Shown here piece by piece: positions 1-10,900 of a stretch of 64,000 bases of DNA. How positions within the stretch are numbered: the first letter of the stretch is position 1; every line of letters begins with the position of its first letter. The DNA is from Undaria pinnatifida (lineage: Eukaryota > Sar > Phaeophyceae > Laminariales > Alariaceae). The notes beneath the pieces are model-generated. The model searched no databases. It worked only from the letters and a program-made list of their open reading frames with translations, and was not told the DNA's origin. Location: the NCBI GenBank assembly GCA_012845835.1, contig JABAKD010000009.1, forward strand, positions 8,645,413 through 8,709,412. The letters are read 5' to 3'. Position numbers and translations under genes: made by a program.

Positions 1-87
1 AAACGACAAAACCTGACACACACGTCCACCCCTGTTTTCGACCGTACCGAAAAAAAATCAAACATACGCGGCCGCCAAATGATGCAG

Positions 88-324
88 GACGGCGCTACAC
101 CGGGGACAATTACCGTGGAAAAAATCCAAACCGGTACTCGGGAGGACGTGGAATGCGCCGCGCAAGGCATCTGCATCGAGGAGGAGGGGGTGTGCGACTG
201 CTTCGTGGGGTACCAGAGCAGCAACGGAAGCGGCGCTGTCGGGGAGCGGGGGGACTGCGGCTGGCGGAACAAGCACCAGACGGCGCTTTTCTCTTCTGAC
301 GGGACAGCCAACGACTACAACTAG
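88..324 (+). CDS. EGF-like domain protein, terminal exon (partial gene)
   Basis: The exon opens after an AG at 86-87 and reads 78 codons to TAG at 322-324. Residues about 24-55 form a cysteine-rich EGF-like module: C-A-A-Q-G-I-C, then G-V-C-D-C-F-V-G-Y, then RGDCGWR. The pattern CxxxGxC...GxCxCFxGY...GDCG is, from memory, common in secreted or surface proteins of brown algae and other stramenopiles. The segment before it (VEKIQTGTRED) resembles the linker that often precedes this module there. Upstream exons lie outside the window, so the whole protein cannot be named. The 20 residues after GDCGWR have no recognisable features. Confidence 0.55.
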   Translation, partial: DGATPGTITVEKIQTGTREDVECAAQGICIEEEGVCDCFVGYQSSNGSGAVGERGDCGWRNKHQTALFSSDGTANDYN

Positions 325-960
325 TTCCGCCAACGACTATATACGTAGATATATCGCCGAAGACTCTAAACCAGTTCCGTCAGCTTTTTGTACAAGTACC
401 GGACGGCGTTTTTTCGTCCGAGTGGTATAGCCTAACGGCTACAGCTACGTAGTTCCGTGTCGGAGCGGGGACGGGGCGGGGTGGAAGGGGGGGGTGCGGG
501 TGGCCGAACAAGCACCCAATGGCGCTCGTCACTTTTCAGTGGCGTAGCCAAACGTTTTGACTGGTTCCTTCAATGATCGGACGCGCCGAAAAAAAATGCA
601 AAATATTCAGCGAAGAAAATTGGCTGCCGTTATTTATCGGACACTGCTGTGACTGCGCAGACAACCCGGCGACGACAACTATGGATAGCTCCGTCAAGTG
701 TCGGGGTTACCACATTGGAACTGTACCAAGCGAAAACGGGGGGAACGAGAGATTACCCAGGCCTGCAAAAGGGTCAACAACCATGCGTGCCGGCGAAGAG
801 CGAAACCGTTCGCACCGTCTGGGTTGGTCTTGAGTGGGGGGAAACCCTTCGTAGCGGATCGATACACGCGTTCAGCCCCTCGAGCGCTAAAGACAGTTGT
901 TGCTACTCAATATCATACTGAATGACTGATCCAATCGAAAAATCAGGAGGGATGTACTTC
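325..960. other. Downstream flank of the EGF-like exon, no gene seen
   Basis: No convincing coding exon. The stretch 455-545 is a diverged G-rich copy of the end of the EGF-like exon (about 240-310), sharing the 'gaacaagcacc' core, so the 3' end of this gene has been partly duplicated downstream. Confidence 0.4.
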
Positions 961-974
961 ACTTGACATTTTCA

Positions 975-1145
975 CGGGGAATTTCACGAACTTTCATGGG
1001 GTTTTATGGTAATGCCGTGGCAATTTCGTGGGGTTTTGATGGTACCGCCTGCCGTGGCATGCCATGGAAATCTTCATGGTATTGCCATGAACACGTCCCA
1101 TGACACTTCCACGAACTGCCCGTGGCATCACCATGGGGTCCCATA
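975..1145. repeat. CCATGG-rich degenerate palindromic repeat
   Basis: Short units around CATGG, CCATGG and CCGTGG recur about every 15-25 bases. They include a perfect palindrome near 1056-1071 and the mirrored phrases 'catggggtttt' and 'cgtggggtttt'. No reading frame is open across it. Confidence 0.5.
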
Positions 1146-1740
1146 GGACGCGCGCTACAAAATGAGGTGAACCATATTTTTGTGAGGTTCCTTACATTCG
1201 AAGCTTAAGACGCAAGAAGTGATTTTGAAGGAAAAAAAAAAAACTGCTTTATCGCGGATGAAAAATCCCATGGCCTAGGTGCACGACGAGAATCAGGCAA
1301 AAAAACAACTATTTCCGACAAACTGTGTTGGCCAGAAAGTGATGCTTACATCGTAGCAATCGTCACGCTTTTTTTTTTTTCTTGTTTTGTCTCCAGGGAT
1401 ACCTAGGTCTTCGGTTTGTTCATGGGGTTGCACTCACAGGGCTCCTTAACCCAATTTCGTCGGAAAAAACGCCGTTCTCGTTGTTTCGCACTCACAAAAC
1501 ACGTTTCTTTTTTCTTCAAATACTTGGGCCATGATTCTCTTCTCGTCAAATGAGGAGCCCCAGAAACGAAAAAACAAAATGTGCTCTAAACTTACTGCTG
1601 CAGCATGTGTCTTGTCAGTGTAGCGTAACAAAAATAGATGTGATAATAGATCTAGCTCAAAATTCCCCACCTAGAGTAAAATACCAACACTAACCATTAT
1701 AATGGACAAAAAATAGGACCCCTCCGGATAAAAACTCACT

Positions 1741-2035
1741 CATAAAGTATATTACAGGTACCAACAACGCAGCTTGCAAATATGAATGCTGACCTGAAAT
1801 TCGTCGAACTCACGGCTGACGTCCTTGAAATGTTTTTTTATAAAATATGTAGTCTATATAGACTACTCGTATTGTATGTGTTTGTTTTTTTAACCGAACA
1901 ATATGACCCCTCCCATTTTGAAAAAACTCACCCACATAGTATATTACAAGTACCAACAACGCAGCTTGCAAAGATGAGTATTGACCCGAAATTCGTCGAG
2001 CTCACGGCTGACGTCCTTGAAATATTTTTATAAAA
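1741..2035 (+). repeat. Direct duplication of about 105 bp, about 190 bp apart
   Basis: Two near-identical segments (about 1741-1849 and 1931-2035) each start with 'gtatattaca' and run through a short open phrase (KFVELTADVLE) to 'ataaaata'. The phrase is open in both copies. An AG before 'gtaccaac' could act as a splice acceptor, so this may be a duplicated terminal exon of an unknown gene, but no partner exon was found. Confidence 0.45.
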
Positions 2036-2329
2036 TAATCCCGCGGCCGTTCACAGTCACAAAACCTGATGGTATAGCCACCCGCGCAAAAACGGTCCTG
2101 AGAGCCGAGGGGAAAAAGTTTCCTCAAAAGCGCTCTCCCCCTACTATCGTTAGCCTTGGTGCCCTACTCGCTGTCGGAAGCCATGACAGACCTCGCGCAA
2201 ACCCTCTGTGGGCAATGATTCGTATTGCAGACATGTAGCAGGCCTTCACGCCGAGCGCTGCAGTTAGTTGTCAACAACCCCGCTACTTTGCACACGCCGG
2301 ACAGACCAGATCCCGTTCACGGTCTATGT

Positions 2330-2745
2330 CATTCAGGGCATACAGATCCCTGGACTATACGATGATCATCATGGCCTATGTAGTCTAGATGATTATGTTA
2401 CCCGGTGGGAGCCGCATAACCTGTACGATCCAGCGTACGTTTTCCTGGGTTGGGTCTGTACCGCACAAGGCCCTGCACAACATATATACCGTAATGACAG
2501 ATGTAGGATCAATATGATCTATATGGTCTAGATCATGTCTTGGTTGGATCTGCACTGCACAGATGATCTTTGCACAACATGTCATATCGACAAATAAGAT
2601 CCAGATTATCTAGACGATCTAGATCATCTCTTGGTTGGATCTGCGCCGCATAGATAGATGATCTTTCACAACATCTCATATCAAGAGATAAAAAGATCTA
2701 GATCATAGATCTCGAATATGTACGATGTATGAACTCTTTCGCATA
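2330..2745. repeat. GATC/CTAG-rich interspersed repeat (related to family D)
   Basis: Repeated 'gatctagatcat' phrases with GATCTGCACTGCACAG-like words. The same vocabulary occurs in the family D elements inside the PrimPol and ODA1 introns. Related 45-bp pieces flank it at about 2226-2280 and 2940-2995. No coding potential seen. Confidence 0.4.
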
Positions 2746-2799
2746 TAGGGTCAGCCCCCTCGCCCGACACATGCACGGTCTGACGGCACCCCTGCGGCG

Positions 2800-3690
2800 C
2801 GCTGCATTCATTCGTGCGCGCCCACGGCACGTGCGCGCTTAGGGTTACCACAGGTAGGGTTACCGATGGTCTCAGCGCAATCACTAGCTGTGAGAAGTCA
2901 ACTCAGACCTCGCCCATCCTTGCGTGTGCAATTATTTGATCTGCAGATATGAAGCAAGCCTTCACAGAGTGTTTGCAGTTACCAACAAACCCAACCGCCT
3001 GTAAAGAGCACGCGACGCATTAGGATGGACGCCCTGCGCCAATCCAACCAACAAAATATGGATGGCGCGCGTTTGTTTTCGTCTGCCGTTGTTGCTTGAC
3101 CAACACCATACAAAGCGGCCACTCGAGCGATCGATGGGGGGAAGCGGTCGAGCTAAGTCCTTCGCGGGAATTATCGAGCACAACCGCGATTTACATCGCA
3201 GCCAAAAAAAAAAAAAAAAAAGGACCCCCGTAGTGTCACGACGACACCCGTCAAGCATGCCGTAGAACACCGACGCCAAGCAACAAGCGTCATGCCCACA
3301 AAAAAAAACGCACCCATCGTACAATTTGCGCAACCCCTCATCACAGCAGTGCCGCGCGTGCATCTTATACATGCGTGCTACGTATCCAGTAGCTGTTATC
3401 TCCGCCACTACGAGCAATATTCACAAAAGGGTTATCCCTCCTCCCCAAGCAGCGCGTTCGAAAGGCGCGCTAAAGCGTAAAAAACATCAGCGGGACGCCG
3501 CCTGTGAGCGGCAACAAAAACAAGGGGCAGAGACACGCGTAGTCCGGTGGCGGGGAATCACGGTTTACCACCGTAGACCGTAGTTTGTGTACGACACACG
3601 GAAGCACCTCATCACTAGGCCAGCACAAATACAAAACGCGGGGAAAATGTCACCCCTCTCCCTCTCACCGACGCTGTCAAACATTTCATG
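2800..3690. other. Intergenic, nothing recognised
   Basis: Overlapping open frames exist on both strands at 2962-3480, but none has splice signals, composition or motifs that favour a gene. A run of 18 A lies near 3205. Confidence 0.3.
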
Positions 3691-4233
3691 TATATTGTGG
3701 TTGGCGCTGGTTGGAAATGACGCTGTAAAACATGCCATTCACTGCGTGAGCTAGACAACCACGGTACCGTTTTTTTTCTTCTTTTTGGCCGTCACCACAT
3801 GATGGTTATCGAATACATCATACTATGCAGGATGGAGAACCCTAACTCCGGTCAAGGGGAATGATCGCATCACGTAGTGTGAATACGGTGAGACACCCAC
3901 AAGGCAGTTACATAGTAATACCCTTTGCTGTCTCTGGAGTGGTCACACCAGAAAACAAAGTATAGCTCATTGGCGCTGTCATCCATAAGCAAAGAAAGTA
4001 GGCACAAGGTGCCGAAGTCCGTCTTACGAGCGGTTCTTGGAAGGATGCAGTTCACCCTCTTTGCGACTCGCCGAACACCTCACGGCGCTTCGCGCTTGGT
4101 GCAAACCAGGTCTGCCTAGTTGGTGAAAACCTGACGTGCTCCGTCCCGGCATAGTAGAGATGCGAGGGTCTATGGTCACACGACTATGGCCATGCACAAA
4201 CTGAGTACACCCTCCCTCTCCCTCCCTCTCCCC
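3690..4233 (+). repeat. Interspersed repeat family B, copy 1
   Basis: About 540 bp, starting near 'ttggcgctggttggaaatg' and ending in a C-rich tail after 'gagtacaccctccc'. Other copies: 28865-29300, 29665-30176, 52625-52895 and 51800-51920 on +, and 10605-10850 plus a scrap at 4606-4660 on -. Shared landmarks are 'cacgtagtgtgaat', 'cgaacacctcacgg' and 'gatgcgagggtct'. No protein frame is conserved between copies. It is a non-autonomous element of unknown class. Confidence 0.65.
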
Positions 4234-4693
4234 GTGCGAAGCACGTCATCGCCACTCCTATGAAACTGCCGCCCAGTCTGCCGGGGATTCTCGCATGGCC
4301 GCCGCCACACCGAGCTCCAGCTCATAAGCTTCTAGGTCTTCGACGGACGGCGCCACCTCTGGTGGGAGACGGACAGGGCGGGAGCGGTAGCCTGACCGCC
4401 GGCACTCCTTGAATGAGCCAACGTGCAGCATACGGGGGGCAAGTTGGAAGAGTTATTACACGAGGGGACGAGTTATTAGGCGGGCGGAAGAGCTATCAGA
4501 CGAAAGGCAGAGCTATCAGACTAGGGGAAGATGCAGTACACAGAGAATAATTACTAGTCGAGGGGGGGAGGGGGTGTACTCATATCATGCATGGCCGTAA
4601 TCTGTCAAGCCATAGACCCTCGCATCCCTACTATGCTGGGAAGGAGCATACATTAGACAAGGGCAATAATTTACTAGACGAGCAAGCGTACAC

Positions 4694-4942
4694 CTAGCCA
4701 TGCATTGGGTGCTCTACCGCGGCGCATTCAAACGCCAACCCGACGCGCGCCCGCTCTTGCCCGTGGGCTGGTTGCGCGTGCTCGGCTGCCGTGGGTCGTT
4801 CCAGAGGACAAGAGAGACAGTGAGTGACTGCACAGATTGCAAAAACCTTGGGTGCAAAGGACAATGTTAATTTTTTGGCAAGAAGCATGTACCACAAGAA
4901 ACAGTCGTTGGGTTTGTTTTTGCTGCTGTCAAGGGCACACTC
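4694..4942 (-). CDS. PRIMPOL: PrimPol gene exon 13, last exon
   Basis: Acceptor 'ctggtatacttcag', phase 0. It opens EC, supplying the fourth zinc ligand after CHDQ, and runs 82 residues to TAG at 4694. No C-terminal acidic RPA-binding motif like the human one is seen here. Confidence 0.75.
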   Translation of the reverse strand, partial: ECALDSSKNKPNDCFLWYMLLAKKLTLSFAPKVFAICAVTHCLSCPLERPTAAEHAQPAHGQERARVGLAFECAAVEHPMHG

Positions 4943-7900
4943 CTGAAGTATACCAGTCCAGAAGAGGAGAACGAGGTGAGGGCTCATAGAGCACACTCGG
5001 GCCCCCACCCCGCTCACTCCTTCGTTACACCAAGACTACCCAATCGAGAGGAAACAATTCCTACGAGCAAAGCAGCACAATACCAGCGCCGTAGGTCCTT
5101 TGATAGGAGACTGACATATCAATTCACAAATCCGCAAGCATACACGCAGGTCTCTCCCAAATACTTTCTTCACCTGGTCATGGCATCGTTGGCAAACCTC
5201 GCCGCTCGATAAATCCGTCACCAAATATACGTGGTTGGACTTGTGCGCCCGACCAATATTCCAGCACCAGCGATTGTTTGCGACCTTCTCTTGTCCAAGG
5301 TCGAGTGTGTGTGTCAAAAATAAGAATCAGACCAGGGAGGCCAACGACAACCACACAAAACAAAAAAAGGGGGCGGGGGGGGGGGGAGGGCGGAAGACAA
5401 CCACACCAAAAAATAAAGGAGTTGTAAAGGTGGGACAGAGGGGGTTAAGTTGAGAGGGGGGAAAAAACAAGTGGCGAGTCTACGGTGCGAAAGTAAGGCA
5501 CACCGGTGCGGCGAAGAATACGGCGATAACGCCTCCTCAGTCACGGCTGTGCCTCAATCGCGGCTGTACTCAAGGCCAAGAAAACGAAAACAAAATCCCT
5601 AAACACCTAGACAACCACTGGGCAGCTCGAGATCCAACCAGGCCCGCTGCGTCAGTCCGTTCGGAACCTCCCAACAAACTTCTTTGTCGCTGTCAACATG
5701 AGCAGGAAAACGAGAAAAAAAAACTAGTCCCCGAAAGCCGCCAACACAAAATACACTCCCCGAGTCCACACCGAAGAACGCCTCCACCGCTTCTTCCAAG
5801 AATACGCCCACGATATACGGGCCATCGCGTTTCGGCCACGAAGGGTTTCTGACTGGAAGGAACTACCCAATTCGGTGGAAAAGTATGTATTTTTGGTGTT
5901 CGACATTATTATTAATTAGACACCTACCAGAGGGTTGGCCGTAAGATTTTTTCGTCGGCGTTGCACTTTCAGACTTGTTAAAGGTCAGCGTTTGGGTCGG
6001 TGCGGGTGTAGATAACTTCTCAAGCCAGGAGCTCCATAAATTAAAGATGCCGCCCTTTCGTAAAAATCACGCGTCCAAGCATCTGCTACTCTACCTGATG
6101 TGTCAGCTTCCTGGTGACCGCCGCAGACCCGCTCTTCACGCGCCGTTCTCCCGCCACTCGAGCCGCCCCGTTCCCTTCGACCCCGTCGCGTGATACTTCT
6201 CCAGCCGCGTAGCTCCACTGACGGAGATCGCCTCTCGGTCCTCCTTGGCAGATCAGCGTTCTGTTGGTGGGGGGCGGGGGAGCGGCACATATCGGATGCA
6301 TCAGACAGCTCCTTGGTTCATGATCAAGATATTTCCGGGCACAAGACCCTTCATTTGTGTGATCTGCACGACCTAGACGTGTTTGTCAGAAATGCCCTTG
6401 AGCTGTACTGTCTGCACGATCTATGTCAGAATACCCCTTATCTGTGTTGTCTGCACGATATAGGTACGTTTGTCAGAATCCCCCCAATCTGTATTTGTAC
6501 GATTAATAATGGATCGTGTTTGCCACAATACCCCTGATCTGTACGATCTGCACGATCTAGCTCGAATTCAGGGATTTTCACGTTCCAGCTAGAGTCAGGG
6601 TAACTCGTCCCGACCCGCGATATTGAAAAACCTCCTGACCCGATCCGACCGTGATATTTCAAACACCTCCTGACCCCGACCCCACTCCACCCGCGAGATT
6701 TCGATAACCTCCCGACACGATCGGTGGGTCGGGTCACGACCGGTGAAAAGCCCCGATCTGATTTATCAGGATACCCCTGATTTGCATTGCCTGCACGATA
6801 CGATCTACAGTAGGTCGTGCTTGTCGGGTAGGATCTGCGCGACACGGCTCTTGCGCATATGCTTGCCGGGCTAAGACTAAGAAGGGGGGGGGAAGGGGGT
6901 TGTCATCGTGAGAGCGGCGCCGATAGCTGTACCAACGTCGGCGGTAAACAATTACTGTAACACGATTAAGACATACGCCTCCTGATCAAAGATGTCTGAT
7001 GACGGCCCGTCACCCCCCAAAAAAACGAACATCGTTCATGGGCGTGTGCGGCCGGCGCATTCCACACTAAAACCTAGCATTCACGTATATGATAATAGCA
7101 TGCGTCCGCAACGTCATTTCTTTTTGGCAAAAGTTTTAATTCGTCCCCGCACACCTCTGAGCTTCCGCTATGAAGCATCTTTGCTCCTAATGGACATTGC
7201 GTGCGGCTTACCCGTTTCGTTCTTCCATCTACGACTTCTCCGAAGTTAACGAGCATTGTTGTCGGTCGGTCGGTCGGTCGGTCGGTCGCAACCAACGTAA
7301 AACTGCTGAGGTCAAATGTTGTCATGAAAACCATGGAATAGTGCTACGGCAGAGGTACGCCATCCTTTTTTTTGTTTCAAGATTCCTCACTTAACGCCTT
7401 TACAACTGGAAACCCTTTTTTTATTCCGAAGTTAGCATGGGGACGGATTTGGGGGCTCTAAAAAAGGGGGTTAAGGAAGAAGTTGTACTACCCCACCCAG
7501 CAAAGAGCGAATACAAAAAGGGCTATATACCCGATGATCCGTCCCATGGCCTAGGTATACGACCGAAATTATTGCCAAACAAGAACCAAATTCCGACGAG
7601 TGTGGGTTAAGAAACTCCGTCATTCAGAAAAATAAAAAGTTTCAGCCAAATAGTGCTACCTTAAAAAAAAAAACACACGTTCCTGGAGGAACCAAGGACG
7701 GTTATTGACGGGAAAACAGTGCCCCCAACGTAGCAAACGATCGGTCTATGGCGGTACTCGTAGCGACGGGCCGCAAAAGCCGTGCCACGAGAAAAACCGC
7801 GGAGCATCGCATAGTGACACAACAAAACAAAAAAATCGTTCACCCGTTCGGAACTGCACCCACATATTGGATACACTACTTGGAATTAGAGTAGAGGGTC

Positions 7901-10900
7901 ATTTTTGTAGTATAAATAGAAAACACAGGTTAAGGCAGCGTCGAAAAAAAAAATCTAGAAACGAAAAACGTCCACGCGCCTAACCTTACGGTATCACATG
8001 AGCGGAAAAAACAAGCTTACCTCAGGAAGGAATCAACTGCCGGGAAGGGAGATGGTCCGAATCCGCTTCCCGTCACTCCCCACCGGCCGCCACCGCTACC
8101 GCCACCGCCGCCATCGACCGAACCTTGCTGGCCTTTCCTCCGTCCGCCACCATCAACACCAACACCTTCGCCGCCACCGCCGCCGCCGCCGCCCGCCATA
8201 GAATGGCTCCCGTCCTTATACGAAGAAACCGTGGAATGCTGTTGTGGAGAAAAGTGGACCCTGCCATACCGCGAGTAACGGTGTTGGCCTTCCCCCTCGA
8301 CGGTGAGCAAATCTTCTTGAGAATGACGGACAGCGGGCACGACGAAAGAGTCGTGCTGCAGGCGGCAGGGAAGAAAAGGAGGTAACCGATCGGTGCAATA
8401 AAACGGACGGACGGGGGGGCTCTAATATTTCAATCGGGCGTCAAACACTGGGTCCAAAACGAACGAGACACGCCGGCAAGTAGTGACGCCTGTCTTGTTG
8501 GGGGGGGAGGAGGCGGGCGGAGGAGGAGTTGCTTTGGACCGCGCTCGGTCCCGCTAAGCAGCCGTTATTTCCAATACCCGCAAAACAGTTTCAGTAGTAT
8601 TAAGATACGAATTCAATCGCACCGTAGACACAATGCGTCAGACAAGCGATTCTTCATCCGTCGGTAGCTGGACAACCGCAAGCGTTATGCCGGCGAGGCA
8701 GGCAGCAGTGGCAGCGCGGGCTTTCCACTGGCGTTCCAAAGGGAAAGAAAACCCCTCAAGACAGAACAAGCAGTCACGGCGAGTCACGACGAAAGCGGCG
8801 CCCAAACACCCCAGCTTTCACACCGAATCGACCGAGATTCAGAACATCGCGCGTCTGGGTGGGGGACAAGATACGTACCAGGTGTCACTCTGGATGGAAA
8901 CATAGGGATCGTTTGGGGTAAAATGCATGAAAAAAAGTCGTTACATTTTCCGTCCGTAGCGGCATCACCGTTGTTGACCTCACCAGCATAGGTGCTCGCA
9001 GACAGCAGCTTTGGGCCCCGTCAGTCAGACCGTTCGATGATTCCACACTGAATCTAGTATATCACGTCTAGACAGCCGTCCGTCACATATGTTACATCTA
9101 GACGGCGCTCGTCACTCCGTCACATGTGTTACCTCTAGACGGCCGTCCGACACAGATGTTACATCTAGACGGTCGTCCATCACATACGCTACGTATAGAC
9201 GGCCGTCCGTTACATATGGTACGTCTAAACGGCCGTCCGTCACAGGTCTAAGCTTCCGTCTCCTGAAATCCTTGCTCACCAGTACCGTTCGCGCAGCGCC
9301 GCCTGAGTCTCGTGACATTGATGGGCGCGCCCCTCTCCGCTCCATGTGCTCGAGGGTCCGCTTGTTGGTTACCGCCACCTTCAACGCCGCTGACTTACCG
9401 TACTTGCTTGACCCCACCAGACGGAAGCAGCGGTTTCTTTTCACGGGCAAAAGAAAAGCGGAGACGAAGAGGGGAACAGAGGGGGGGGGGCGGAAAAGGT
9501 TGGAAAATCGGGGGAAAACGTTTAACATTTTTACTACCGCAATAATCATCCCACACTGATTCCAACACGTTTTCAAAAAAAAAACGTAGGTGTAGTTCTA
9601 AAGGAGTTAATTCTACATTGCGCCGTGGAGAGGGGGCTCGCACTGCTGCCGCGGCACACAACCTTTCGCAACGGGACCGCGGGTCATCCCCGCTGCGGCC
9701 CCCGCGCGCGTTGGCAGTGATCGTTTCCCCCTTTTCCCCCACGGCACCTTCGAGCAATTAAATGACGGCAGGCCAGACCGAGGCGCCCGATGTTTTTAGA
9801 GAACCAGATCCCGCGACGTTCGCCAAAAAACAAGGCACGTAACGTGTCCCGCCCGAATGCCGTCCGATGCAATCTCGTAACAACTTAATCCCCCGGGGAC
9901 GTGTCCCGCGCAAAGAAAACGATGCCGAGGAAACCCCTGGGACAACATAGTCTCCAGGCAACACTAAAAACACCGCACACCTCGTGTAGACGCTGACGTC
10001 CGCGAAGAGCACCGTGCGCCCGCTCCCGTCGTTGACCCACAGACTCTCCAGCGCGCCACCCCCGCCTCCCCCTCCGGCGGTTCCTCCTGCAATTGCGCCG
10101 GCGTCCACGCCCTCCGTCGCGTGCGCCGCATCACTCGCGCGACACCGCTGCGTTGTCTTATCCTCGGCTATCTCTCTCTCGGAACCCGCTCCGCTTAAGA
10201 GGCTGCCACCTAAGAAACCCGAGCGATGCGCAGCGACCGGCGCCACGCAATGGCCAACCGCACAACCAGCGATCGTGGCACTTGCGCTTGCGCCAGTGTC
10301 ATCCGCCGTGGCCATCGGCGTGGTCGCTGAGCGCGATGCATTGTCACGGGGAAATGCATCGCCATCGGTGGAGGAAAGGGCGGGAGTGGCAGCGGCAAGG
10401 GTAGCGGTCGCGTCCCCTCCACGTTCGCCACCGTCGTTCGAGGTCGGCGTGCTGGGGGATAGCGTGGAGGAAGGTCTCCAGCACTCTAGATCGGCGGCGA
10501 GGCTGTTGACGAATCTGCCAACGTGGGAGTTGTCCCGAAAGAGCTGTACGGATGCGACAGGGACAGGTAGAGAGGTGGGGTGGGTATGTTGAGGCGTTGG
10601 GGGGGCAAGGGCGTACTCGTATTATGCATGACCGTAGCCGTAAGACCACAGACCCTCGCAATACTGCAATGCCGGGGCGAGGCACATCAGGTTTGCATCG
10701 ACCAGGCAGATATTGCTTGCAAGCCGTGAGGTGTTCAGCGAGTAGCGCTAAACGTGACCTGCATCCTATTGTTACTAAAAACCGCTTATGAGGCGGACCT
10801 CGGCACCTTTTGCGTACTTTCGTGGATATGGATGACAGCGGGGGCGGGGGGTAGTAGACATACACCAAAAACACTGAGCTATCAAGTCATCGCTGACCAC

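Noticed and set aside
9089-9559. 156-codon + frame with a ten-residue repeat
   Set aside because: The repeat comes from the 30-bp minisatellite, and the rest is antisense to PrimPol exon 9.
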